A stretch of DNA of 63,766 bases, taken from NCBI GenBank assembly GCA_900539755.1, contig UQDC01000014.1, forward strand, positions 1 through 63,766. The letters run 5' to 3'. The notes beneath the pieces were generated by a model, which was given only the letters and a program-made list of their open reading frames with translations, searched no databases and was not told the DNA's origin. This document shows positions 56,123 through 63,766 of the stretch, piece by piece. Position numbers and translations under genes: made by a program. The stretch's first letter is position 1. Every line of letters starts with the position of its first letter. Source of the DNA: an uncultured Alistipes sp. (GTDB lineage Bacteria; Bacteroidota; Bacteroidia; Bacteroidales; Rikenellaceae).

Positions 56123-57160
56123 ATGGCAAGAAGCACTTTCAAGGTTCTGTTCTATCTGAAACGGCAGGCCGAACAGAACGGCAAAGCGCCCATCATGGGA
56201 CGCATCACCATCAACGGAACCATCTCGCAGTTCAGTTGCAAAATGACTGTCCCTCCCAAACTGTGGGATACCAAAGCCAACAAAGCATTGGGTAAGAGTA
56301 TCGTAGCCCAGCGGATCAACGAAAAACTGGAGAACATCAAGACCAACATCGGCAAGCAGTACCAGCGTATCTGTGATCGGGATTTTTACGTTACGGCCGA
56401 GAAGGTCAGAAATGCCTGGCTGGGTTTCGGGGATGGTTATCAACTCCTGATGAAAACCTTCGATGATTACCTGAAAGAGTTCGCCGAGAAGCGCGTCGGC
56501 AAAGACCGGGCAGCCAGTACGCTCGTGAACTACACCCGTGCCCGCTGTTACCTCAGCGCATTCCTGCAATACGAATACAAGCTGGAGGATATCCCTTTTC
56601 GGGAGTTGAAGCGTGAATTTATCGAGAAATATGTGATTTATCTCTCGGCCGTCCGTCATATGCTTCCCGGCAGTATCCATACTCCGGTCAAGAAGCTGAA
56701 GCTGATGACCTACACCGCTTTCAAGAACGGCTGGATCACCTCCGATCCGTTTACAGGATTTCACATCAACGTCACCTACCGCGACCGACGTTTCCTTTCC
56801 GAATCGGAACTGCAGGCCGTGATGAATGTCTATGTTCCCAATTACAAGACAGTCATCGTCCGGGACATATTCGTGTTTTGCTGCTTCACGGGGCTTGCCT
56901 ATGCCGATGTGAAGAAACTCTCTCATGACGATATTCACACGGATGAACGGGGTGATCTGTGGATCGTGGACCATCGACAAAAAACAGGGACACAGTTTCG
57001 GGTCAAGCTGTTACCGGTGGCCAAACGGCTCGTTGAGAGGTACAGACACTTGCACTTGCCGGGAGGCTGTGTGTTTCCGGTCAAAGATCGGGATTTGATG
57101 AATCTGTCTTTTGGGTAGGTGGCACGCTATGCCGGGTTGTCGTTCAATCTGACGAGGTCC
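56123..57160 (+). pseudogene. Truncated tyrosine integrase
   Basis: 331 codons of a Bacteroidota-type integrase: arm-binding start (MARSTFKVLFYLKRQAEQNGK), core-binding domain and the first part of the catalytic domain (FCCFTGLAYADVKKL, HRQKTGTQFRV). A stop at 57116-57118 precedes the His-x-x-Arg, His and Tyr boxes. In another frame just after it, YAGLSFNLT resembles the next family block, then similarity ends near 57160. So a frameshift plus a deletion removed the active site, and the gene cannot make a working recombinase. Confidence 0.85.
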
Positions 57161-57693
57161 GAGGCAAAACATTGACTTCATGAAAATTCGTTGCTAATGA
57201 GACATGTGGAAAATAAAGCAGCCGATAGCTACCGATTTAGCAACGGGCGGATCTCACGAAATCACCTCATTTTACAGGGTGGGGGGAACCGCTTTTCTTG
57301 TGGGGAAAGTTACGGAAAAAGTCTATGGAATGGAGCAAGCGTCGAAATTTTCAGTTTTTAATACCCATAACTTTATTGGTAAATTTTTCCTTGTTAGGGG
57401 GTTCATTTTCGTTGCTTTTCCAGTGTCTTCATCAGCCGAAGAATCATGAGATCGTCCATGCCCGCGGTAAATTGCAAGTCTGAGCCGTGGAATTTGGAAT
57501 CGAATGGTTGTGGGCGGCGGTCATCCTCTGTCGGACCACGAACAATCAATGTTCATGGCGCCACTCTTTTTCGTACGGTAATGTTTATTGAATAGACCTG
57601 TTGCGCGAAGGGGCTAAACAGAAGAGAGATCCTACGGTTAGGGCGTACAGAGATCACTATAAAAACGGGAGCCGAGGAGCAGACGGCGGATCA
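57161..57693. other. Gene-free region between integrase remnant and response regulator
   Basis: 533 bases with short frames only (for example 57204-57449 on plus), none protein-like. It probably contains the scar of the deleted element end. I see no terminator for the response regulator gene. Confidence 0.4.
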
Positions 57694-58425
57694 TCACCGT
57701 TGTTCCACTGCTTCCAGTCCCCCGGCTGACAGCTCCACGCTGTATTCCTGTCCGCCGGGAGTGCGCAGGATGCAGCATTTATGTTTGCGGTTAACCTTAT
57801 ATATCAGGTTGCGGTTAAGCAGGAGGTTGCGTCCGGCGCGGATAAAGTACTCCTTTCCCAGTTTTTTTTCGATGACACCGAGTCTTTCCAGCACAATTTC
57901 CTCCCCTTCGACCAGCATGATGTAGGAATAGTTGCCGCTGGCACGTACGTAAACCACTTCGTCCTTGCCTGCATAGAGGGTGCCGTTCAGGGTGCGAAAA
58001 GGAAACTTGCCTGACTGAGTTTTGGATTGTGGGGTTGGAAAAGCCGTTGTGTCGCGCTCCTCGATGCGGTGAATGGCTTTGGCCAGGTCCGACACGTCTA
58101 CGGGTTTCAACAAGTAGTCGGCGGCGGCAAAGCGGATGGCTTGCAGCAGATACTCCGAGTTGCTGTATGCGGTGGTGAAGATGATGTGAGGCAGGGGAAT
58201 GGCTTCTTTCAGTTCGCGCAGCAACTCTAAGGTCGTGTGACCCTGGAGCTGGATGTCGAGGAAAAGAATGTCCGGTCTGTGGCGCAGAATGGCGGTGAGG
58301 GCGGTTTCGTAGGATTCGCAACACTCCACCACCTCGATATCGGGGTGGTAGGTTTCCAGTTTCTGAAGGAGCGAGAGGCGGGGCAGCCGCTCGTCTTCGA
58401 CGATGATGGCGCGATAGTTCTTCAT
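57694..58425 (-). CDS. LytTR family response regulator
   Basis: 243 residues. Receiver domain (1-125) with acidic pocket VEDE, phospho-acceptor D57 in ILFLDIQ, conserved T/A in FTTAYS and K in LLKPVD. LytTR DNA-binding domain (about 143-240) with EVVYVRASGNYSYIML and FIRAGRNLLLNRNLIYKV. LytTR domains bind pairs of 9-bp direct repeats about 12 bp apart; such repeats occur upstream of the partner kinase gene. It starts 14 bases after the kinase stop, so the two form an operon. Confidence 0.95.
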   Translation of the reverse strand: MKNYRAIIVEDERLPRLSLLQKLETYHPDIEVVECCESYETALTAILRHRPDILFLDIQLQGHTTLELLRELKEAIPLPHIIFTTAYSNSEYLLQAIRFAAADYLLKPVDVSDLAKAIHRIEERDTTAFPTPQSKTQSGKFPFRTLNGTLYAGKDEVVYVRASGNYSYIMLVEGEEIVLERLGVIEKKLGKEYFIRAGRNLLLNRNLIYKVNRKHKCCILRTPGGQEYSVELSAGGLEAVEQR

Positions 58426-58439
58426 GGTCGGTGAGTGGA

Positions 58440-61340
58440 TCAGAAATAGTTATAGTGGCTGGGAACGTACAATTCGAAACGTGTGCCGCAGGCTCGGCCG
58501 TCCGGGGTTTTGAGGTCGGTCACGGTCTGTACGATGTGTTTGTCGTTGCGTTGGTTGTATAGTTCAATCTGCTGTTCCATGATACTGAGCCCCTGTTTGG
58601 TGGAGGACGTGGAGAAGGTGGCGGCGGCTTCGCGTCCCACGCCGTCGTCGGTAACGGCAATGTTGATGCCGTCCAATCGGGTAGTGACTTCGATGTCTAT
58701 ATGCCCGTTCCCCGGTTTGTTGCGTAATCCGTGTTTCACGGCATTCTCGCAGTAGGTGTGCAATATCATATTTGGCACTTGTGTGCCGGTGTCCACGTCG
58801 GATGCTACGTGGATGTGGTAGGAAAGACTTTCGCCGTAACGGAGCTGTTCCAGCGAGAGGTAAAGCTTGATATACTGTATCTCATCGCTGATGGAACGTG
58901 AGGGCTTGTCCACGTCTAACAGGGTAGAGTTGGTGAAGCGCGAGTATAAGGAGAGGTAGTGGTTGGCTTTGGTGACCGAGTGGGTCTGGACGAAATATTC
59001 GATTCCGGCCAAAACGTTGGCGTTGAAGTGGGGAATGGATTTCAGACGGATGGATTTCACCAGCAGGTTGTTCAGCTTGATTTCGCGTTGGAGTTCGTCC
59101 ATTTTCTGGCGGTTGCGCCGCTTATAGTAGGTGTAGGCCAGTGTCCAGATGCCGCTGCTCAATCCCAGTGCGACCGCCAGCCAGAACCATCCGTGCTGCC
59201 AGAAGGCGGGCAACATCAAAATGTCCACTCCGATGGTATCGGACGAGATATTGCCCAGCAGAGCCGATATTTCCAACCGGTAGCGTCCGGGAGGCAGGTT
59301 ATTGAATTGCACCTCACGTCCGGTTTGCGGCTGCGACCACTGGTCTTGGAATCCTTTCAGACGGTAGCGGTAGCGCACGTTTCCGGTGGCGGAATGGGAA
59401 ATGGCGATGTAGGAGAATCGCAGGTTGCGCAGTCCGTGTTCCAGGCGGATACATCCGTCGTCACCGGCCAAAGCGGGTTGCCAGTGGACGTTATCGGATG
59501 AAGCCTGTGCGGATAGAAGCTCCAGTTTGGGTGTGGTGTACTGGTAAACCAGCTCGTGCGGATGGAAAGAGACAGTCTGGTCCACGCAAGGGATCCAGAC
59601 GGTACCGTCGCTGGTCTCGGCGATATGCGCGGCCAGGGGTTCGATGCCCGTAAAACCGTTGTACTGATTGAAAAACATGGTCTGCAGCAAACGGTTGTCT
59701 GTGATGTAGAGCCCGTCGGTGACGGCCACGATGAGAAAGTTGTCGTATGTCTGGCGAACCGAGCGTATCGGGTTGCTGTAGCTTTGTACCAGTACGGCGG
59801 AGTCGTTGCGTACGGTGTAGAGGTTTTCACCCGAAGCGAAAAGGATTTCGCCATAAGGATTGACGGTCATGGCCGTACAGGCAATGCTGCTGTCCGGCAT
59901 GGCGATGTTCCGACGCTCTCCGTCGAGTAGGTGCACTACGCCGTAGGCGGTGCCCACGTAGAGGTTGCCGTCCCCGTCGAAGCAGGCGCAGAAGACGCCG
60001 CGCAGGCCTTCGTGGGTTTGGAGAATGTGCCCGCGTGCGTCGGTGATATAGAGCGCCTGGCGGGTGGCCACGAGCAGGTTGTCGTCATGGCTGCCCAGGA
60101 ATTGGTAGTTGAGCCACGGCAGACCCAGCCAGCGGCGTCCGTTCTCGTCGCAGGCCAGCACATCGCCCATGCCCAGCAGGTAAGTGGTATTGCCTATACG
60201 GGCCGTGCGGGGCAGGAAATAGTTGTCTGTTTCGCGAGGATAGGAGATGGATCGTAATTCTGCGGCACTCTTTCCCAATAGAAGGCGCCCGTTCAGGGTA
60301 CCTGCTAGCAGACGCCCCTGTGCGTCTTCGTCGATAGCGCGCAGGATGTCGTTATGGTCGCTCAGACGCTGGTTTACGAAATTCAGCTGGAAGAAGTTGT
60401 AAACGCCCTGGTAAGTGGCCAGCCAGAGGTTTCCTTCGCGGTCGATGCACATCTGTCGGATGATGTTGATGCCGTCCACGATGTGTCGGACATGACCGTC
60501 CTTTGAGAGACAGTACAGATTGTGGGCGTCATGAATGAAAATGTTCCCTTTGCGATCGACGCAGGCGGCCACGCCGTAATCGGGTGACAGAAAACGGTAG
60601 GCGGCCACGGGATGCGCGCGGTCGTTGTCCACTTCATAGATGCCGTCGGCTGCAAAAAGGTAGAGTCGCGCCCCGTCTCTCAGCAACGAGTAGGATTCGG
60701 CTACCTGGATGGGCGACAAGACGGTACCGTCGGTCTTGATCCGGCAGACGTGGCGAGCGGTGGGAATGTAGCATATTTGCGAAACGCTGTCCCAATAGAC
60801 TCTGTGGCAGATATCCATACTGTCCAGCGCGGGCGTCTTCAGCACGGTTTCCGCTCCCTCGGCGGTCAGACGGCAGATTTCGCGTTCGCGTTCCTGTTCG
60901 TTTTCCAGGAGCACCAGTCCTGGCGGCAGAGAGTAGGCGTTGAGGTTGTTCAACAGCAGTTCGCGCTCGTTCAGCGGCAGCGTCCGTATCGTTCCCTCCT
61001 TGTCCACCACATGCCTGCGTCTGAAGCCGAGAGCCCACAGACTGCCGTCCGTCCCGGGACAGAAGGAGAGAATATTTTCCTGCTTTCCTTTAAGATAAGG
61101 GGTGAACTCCAATCCGTCGTAGCGCACGAAACCGCTCAATGTGCCAATCCAGATGTAGCCCTTTGCGTCCTGCCAGATGTACTCGGTGAGCATCTGCGGC
61201 AGGCCGTCCTGCGTGGTGTAATGGCGGCGGGCATATTCCGAAGTGACGGTGACGGGTTCTGCGGAGGCCGAGGCCCCGTCCGTCAGTAGGGCTGCCAGCA
61301 CGGCAAGCAGACAGAACAGGATGTGGCGGTTCGTATTCAA
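58440..61340 (-). CDS. Propeller/Y_Y_Y sensor histidine kinase, LytS-type
   Basis: 966-residue membrane sensor. A signal peptide (1-28) is followed by a large periplasmic two-component regulator propeller region (about 35-620; repeats such as DAKGYIWIGTLSGFVRYDG and DREGNLWLATYQGVYNF). A Y_Y_Y domain (about 640-705: RYRYRLKGFQDQWSQPQ...LPPGRYRLEI), one membrane segment (about 717-740) and a cytoplasmic His_kinase region with H771 in SIPHFNANVL follow. The HATPase has N866 (CENAVKHG) and DDGVGRE (898-904). The sensor half is like hybrid two-component glycan sensors, but the output is a separate LytTR regulator. The start codon is TTG (61340); no in-frame ATG precedes it. Confidence 0.93.
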   Translation of the reverse strand: MNTNRHILFCLLAVLAALLTDGASASAEPVTVTSEYARRHYTTQDGLPQMLTEYIWQDAKGYIWIGTLSGFVRYDGLEFTPYLKGKQENILSFCPGTDGSLWALGFRRRHVVDKEGTIRTLPLNERELLLNNLNAYSLPPGLVLLENEQEREREICRLTAEGAETVLKTPALDSMDICHRVYWDSVSQICYIPTARHVCRIKTDGTVLSPIQVAESYSLLRDGARLYLFAADGIYEVDNDRAHPVAAYRFLSPDYGVAACVDRKGNIFIHDAHNLYCLSKDGHVRHIVDGINIIRQMCIDREGNLWLATYQGVYNFFQLNFVNQRLSDHNDILRAIDEDAQGRLLAGTLNGRLLLGKSAAELRSISYPRETDNYFLPRTARIGNTTYLLGMGDVLACDENGRRWLGLPWLNYQFLGSHDDNLLVATRQALYITDARGHILQTHEGLRGVFCACFDGDGNLYVGTAYGVVHLLDGERRNIAMPDSSIACTAMTVNPYGEILFASGENLYTVRNDSAVLVQSYSNPIRSVRQTYDNFLIVAVTDGLYITDNRLLQTMFFNQYNGFTGIEPLAAHIAETSDGTVWIPCVDQTVSFHPHELVYQYTTPKLELLSAQASSDNVHWQPALAGDDGCIRLEHGLRNLRFSYIAISHSATGNVRYRYRLKGFQDQWSQPQTGREVQFNNLPPGRYRLEISALLGNISSDTIGVDILMLPAFWQHGWFWLAVALGLSSGIWTLAYTYYKRRNRQKMDELQREIKLNNLLVKSIRLKSIPHFNANVLAGIEYFVQTHSVTKANHYLSLYSRFTNSTLLDVDKPSRSISDEIQYIKLYLSLEQLRYGESLSYHIHVASDVDTGTQVPNMILHTYCENAVKHGLRNKPGNGHIDIEVTTRLDGINIAVTDDGVGREAAATFSTSSTKQGLSIMEQQIELYNQRNDKHIVQTVTDLKTPDGRACGTRFELYVPSHYNYF

Positions 61341-61371
61341 GCAGAATGTGGATTTGCAAAGGCTTTGTTTG

Positions 61372-61402
61372 TAAATATATTCTTTCCTGTCGACAATTCC
61401 AA
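61372..61402 (-). promoter_or_regulatory. Promoter of the kinase-regulator operon
   Basis: Minus strand: TTGG (61402-61399), 19 bases, TATATTTA (61379-61372). It has the right spacing but deviates from TTTG/TAnnTTTG at one position in each element. The leader to the TTG start would be about 25 bases. Confidence 0.65.
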
Positions 61403-61434
61403 TCTTCTACAGGCCCTTGTTGAAAAAAATAACC

Positions 61435-61485
61435 GTTCGTGTATGCAGCTTCCCTGTTCGTGTAAACAATAGGGCTGTTCGTGTA
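61435..61485. promoter_or_regulatory. Candidate LytTR operator: three 9-bp repeats at 21-bp period
   Basis: GTTCGTGTA is present at 61435-61443, 61456-61464 and 61477-61485, each start exactly 21 bp after the previous. The first, read as ACCGTTCGT, fits the LytTR consensus [TA][AC][CA]GTTN[AG][TG] at every position; the others fit from the GTT onward. Nine-base repeats with 12-base spacers are the known LytTR binding layout. The sites lie between two divergent promoters. Confidence 0.7.
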
Positions 61486-61503
61486 AATGAGGCATTCAAC
61501 CTA

Positions 61504-61534
61504 TTGGGGATTAAAAACTTATACCTTATCTTTA
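61504..61534 (+). promoter_or_regulatory. Promoter of the divergent lipoprotein operon
   Basis: TTGG (61504-61507), 19 bases, TATCTTTA (61527-61534). It carries the same deviations from consensus as the opposing kinase promoter. The third GTTCGTGTA repeat ends 18 bases upstream, a position suited to activation. Transcription would begin near 61541. Confidence 0.6.
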
Positions 61535-61540
61535 AATCAG

Positions 61541-61984
61541 CTGAGAGTTGCGAAACCCGAGATTCTCGGCGAATCCACCGCTCTTTTCCGCAAGCTGACA
61601 TCGGAGCATCCCGCAGCCCCGAAAGAGAGGTTGGGAAGGTTGCGAAACGGAGGACGTTCAATGAACCGAAGTCTCACGATAGAGACCAAAGAAAACAGCT
61701 ATGAAGTACAAACTGTTTCAGACAATAAACTCGAGTCGGCATGAAGGAGGTCCTTTGGGGTACGTAACCCTTATTGCGGATGTCAGCGAAAAGGACAACC
61801 CAATAGGCTACCTTTCTTTTCTGGCGGGGTTGTCGGGCAGCCGGACAGCCATCTGGCAGCCTACCACAAGGCAAAGGGCTTGTCTACGGGTGAAGGCGAA
61901 GAAGAAGGCGGGAAAACCGAGCTCCCGCTGGGCTGACACTCCCTCGCATTGAATGATTATACGCCCACTTAAAACTTAAGTCCC
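61541..61984 (+). other. Long untranslated leader of the lipoprotein operon
   Basis: About 440 bases between the inferred transcript start and the first lipoprotein ATG. Two overlapping short frames exist (61487-61744 and 61701-61952) but neither has a signal peptide or known domain. The stretch could be a regulatory leader or a noncoding repeat element. Confidence 0.4.
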
Positions 61985-62179
61985 ATGAAACCAAGATTTT
62001 ACTCCCGAATCATGATGCTATTCGCTGCCCTCCCCCTGGTGACGGCGTGCGAAAAAGACGACACGCCCGCTATCGACAAGCCGGATGACAAGACGCAACT
62101 CGCCACTATACCAGGAAATGCAGTTGCTGCGCTGATGCCGTGGGAAAAGGATAGACAAATACAAATTACTCACTTTTAA
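61985..62179 (+). CDS. Small lipoprotein, possibly truncated
   Basis: 64 residues: signal peptide with lipobox LVTAC (C22), then EKDDTPAIDKPDDKT, an acidic stretch like a surface-export signal. After that only about 25 residues remain before the stop. Either a short lipoprotein or the remnant of a longer one. Followed 12 bases later by a second lipoprotein gene. Confidence 0.55.
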   Translation: MKPRFYSRIMMLFAALPLVTACEKDDTPAIDKPDDKTQLATIPGNAVAALMPWEKDRQIQITHF

Positions 62180-62191
62180 TACGGGTTAATT

Positions 62192-62827
62192 ATGAAAAAT
62201 GTTATGAAAGGAAATATCCATTTTCGTCTTGTGATGCTGGCAGCATTGACGATGACGGTGGTCTCCTGCAACAAAGATAATGACGATACCCCTGATCCGA
62301 CTCCTTCCGAGAACACCAACACCATAGAAATTACGAATGGCTGTGGATTGAGACTGAACTCCACGGATCCATCGGTTGCCGAATACAGTTTCCAGGAGCT
62401 GATTCTTTTTGAGAAAGGGATCAACCCCAATAATTTTTATATCAACGGAACTGGCGAATTGGGGACCGGCAGGGTTATTAACCTTCATTGTTGCTGCCTG
62501 AATGAAGAGGTTGCGAAACTGGAAAGAGGAGAAATTCAGAAAATGTGCTATGACTTGCTTGTTTCCGGCACCTACACCTGGGACGGAAGCCAAGAGAACA
62601 AACACTTGCGCATTATGAATGTTGTTTTCGATTTGTATGAGAATGACAAAAGGGTAGAGAGATATCTCTCTAATAATGGAGAAGTAAAGGCATGTACTGT
62701 CGAAATCAAGCGGGGCCATTTGGGCGAACAGTACGAAGTTGCCGGGGAGATCACTCTCACAGACGGGAAGAAATTCGCAATCGTTTGGAACGGCGGAAGG
62801 ATCCAACATAGGTATAATGCACAGTAA
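62192..62827 (+). CDS. Surface-type lipoprotein of unknown function
   Basis: 211-residue lipoprotein, C26 in VVSCNKDNDD; the acidic residues after Cys fit surface export. The mature part is beta-rich with ten or so strands and a Cys cluster (LHCCCLN). No recognised domain. A second Met at codon 5 could also be the start. It belongs to the operon divergent from the sensor kinase, so it may be a target or a ligand-capturing partner of that system. Confidence 0.75.
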   Translation: MKNVMKGNIHFRLVMLAALTMTVVSCNKDNDDTPDPTPSENTNTIEITNGCGLRLNSTDPSVAEYSFQELILFEKGINPNNFYINGTGELGTGRVINLHCCCLNEEVAKLERGEIQKMCYDLLVSGTYTWDGSQENKHLRIMNVVFDLYENDKRVERYLSNNGEVKACTVEIKRGHLGEQYEVAGEITLTDGKKFAIVWNGGRIQHRYNAQ

Positions 62828-62911
62828 AACACCTTGTAACATAACTCCTGTTTCTTATCTTTTAACAAAACAGATTATTATTCAATTATTCACCTTTTAA
62901 TTGTTCGGATC

Positions 62912-63508
62912 ATGAAAAGGATTTACTTGTTGATTGTTATGGTTTTTCTTGGGTTGAATGTCTATGCCCAGGATAACGGTTTCGGTGTGCGTGCCGGTGT
63001 GAACATTGCCAGCATGACTAATTACAACTCCAAAGTGGGGTTTCATGTGGGCGGCTTGTACAGTTTGCAGCTTTCGTCCAGTACTCCGATCTTTTTTGAA
63101 CCGGGGGTAATGTTGCAATTCAAAGGAGGAAAACTTACCCGACAAGGCACTTCATCTACGTTTAATCTGGCCTATGTAGAAATTCCGGCGGTATTCGCTT
63201 ATCGCGTCCGACTCAATGACACTTGGGCCATTCAACCCTCTTTAGGTCCTTATTTCGCATTCGGAGTTTCGGGAACGCTCAAACAATCTTTCATGGGACA
63301 GACCCAGAGTGGAGATCTGTTTGGTTCGAACGGAGCTTTGAAACGCGGGGATGTGGGATTGAAAATAGCATTGGGTGTATTGATACATCGCGTATATGTT
63401 GGAGCCGGATATGACCTGAGCTTCGTTAACTTGCCTAAAAACTATACAGAAGGCGATCCGAAACTCAGAAACGGATCCTTCTATATTTCAGCAGGGTACA
63501 ATTTTTAA
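62912..63508 (+). CDS. Porin-family outer-membrane barrel protein (PorT-like)
   Basis: 198 residues with signal peptide (MKRIYLLIVMVFLGLNVYAQ). The barrel pattern GFGVRAGVNIASMT, GFHVGGLYSLQL, FFEPGVMLQFKGGK, YVEIPAVFAYRV, AIQPSLGPYFAFGVSG matches the OMP_b-brl_2/PorT-like family of Bacteroidota. It ends in an aromatic strand (FYISAGYNF). Probably cotranscribed with the lipoproteins (84-base gap). Function unknown. Confidence 0.88.
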   Translation: MKRIYLLIVMVFLGLNVYAQDNGFGVRAGVNIASMTNYNSKVGFHVGGLYSLQLSSSTPIFFEPGVMLQFKGGKLTRQGTSSTFNLAYVEIPAVFAYRVRLNDTWAIQPSLGPYFAFGVSGTLKQSFMGQTQSGDLFGSNGALKRGDVGLKIALGVLIHRVYVGAGYDLSFVNLPKNYTEGDPKLRNGSFYISAGYNF

Positions 63509-63766
63509 GGTGCAATCTGATACAAACTGTATTTTGGCTCGGGTGTGGAGCTGATTTCGTCTGTCTGTATAAAGATTGTGGACTGACCGGAGAGAAAATA
63601 AACGATACAATCCCCAGTTTTGAATAGATATGGGATACGGGTACGCAGAATGCGTTCTTTGCCATAGCTTACATCAAAAATGAATGCTGTTCGTTTGTAT
63701 AATCTTTGATTGGAATCGGTATCTGCAATACAAATTGACAGGCGTGATATAAACAGTCGGGGCACA
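63505..63766 (-). CDS. Partial coding region at the right edge
   Basis: An open frame enters from beyond the window and stops at 63505-63507, overlapping the stop of the barrel gene by a few bases (convergent). The visible 86 residues (ISRLSICIADTDSNQRLYK, FKTGDCIVYFLSGQSTIFIQT) look like a strand-rich C-terminal part. I do not recognise it. Confidence 0.35.
   Translation of the reverse strand, partial: VPRLFISRLSICIADTDSNQRLYKRTAFIFDVSYGKERILRTRIPYLFKTGDCIVYFLSGQSTIFIQTDEISSTPEPKYSLYQIAP

Noticed and set aside
55958..56980. Long open frame on the minus strand opposite the integrase remnant
   Set aside because: It is antisense to a clear integrase reading frame, has no recognisable domain and its composition is that of a shadow frame.
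61487..61952. Two overlapping short plus-strand frames in the lipoprotein leader
   Set aside because: No signal peptide, no domain, mutually overlapping frames and odd composition; kept only as part of the leader.

Overview
The window is a chromosomal segment of a Bacteroidota bacterium, most likely order Bacteroidales. Supporting signs are promoters of the Bacteroidota primary-sigma type (TTTG, about 19 bp, TAnnTTTG) in front of many genes, few Shine-Dalgarno sequences, a tRNA Thr-Tyr-Gly-Thr cluster, lipoproteins with acidic residues just after the lipobox cysteine, GH2 and GH106-like glycosidases with export signals, DUF4831 and DUF5723 proteins, and PorT-like outer-membrane barrels. I cannot name a genus from the sequence alone.

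Layout. 1-2.1 kb is the edge of a mobile element: possible IS ends, an unknown small gene, and an IntDOT-like tyrosine recombinase beside a four-tRNA operon (2.19-2.57 kb). 2.9-5.9 kb holds an AT-rich GH2 glycosidase and an SDR (threonine dehydrogenase-like). 6.3-10.9 kb is a leftward cluster: nitroreductase-like protein, RecQ, RNase D-like exonuclease, RlmI-like rRNA methyltransferase. 11.3-19.8 kb carries a uracil-DNA-glycosylase-like protein, PlsY, YitT, MiaB, a LysR/YeiH pair, ribosomal proteins L20 and L35, and an HdeD-like protein. 20.1-27.5 kb holds a very large GH106-like glycosidase, GltX and YchF. 27.7-31 kb is a lipoprotein/DUF5723 envelope pair. 31.7-39.2 kb carries CstA, an NSS transporter, a U32 peptidase, an RlmK-like methyltransferase and a BASS transporter. 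39.9-43.7 kb is a leftward operon: YbbR-like, CoaE, FolP, LolD-like, TIGR02757. 43.9-52.8 kb carries Skp/OmpH, RuvA, a PiT transporter with a PhoU-like tail, two FKBP lipoproteins, TrmN6, DUF4831 and an AlkD-like protein.

53-57.2 kb is a decaying region. It has three tandem paralogues of a small barrel protein, of which only the middle one is intact; each of the others has an apparent single-base deletion. They abut a truncated tyrosine integrase. 57.7-63.5 kb is a signalling locus that looks more GC-rich than its surroundings: a propeller/Y_Y_Y sensor kinase with a LytS-type kinase region, a LytTR response regulator, and divergently oriented lipoprotein and barrel genes.

The strongest new observation is in the kinase/lipoprotein divergent control region. 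Three 9-bp GTTCGTGTA repeats stand exactly 21 bp apart (61435, 61456, 61477) between two back-to-back promoters that share the same unusual form (TTGG-N19-TAnnTTTA). This is the geometry of LytTR operators, so the regulator probably controls its own operon, the divergent envelope operon, or both. A second theme is that several ordinary housekeeping enzymes carry low-complexity, probably disordered additions: TIGR02757, TrmN6, U32 peptidase, GH106-like, RlmI-like and DUF4831.
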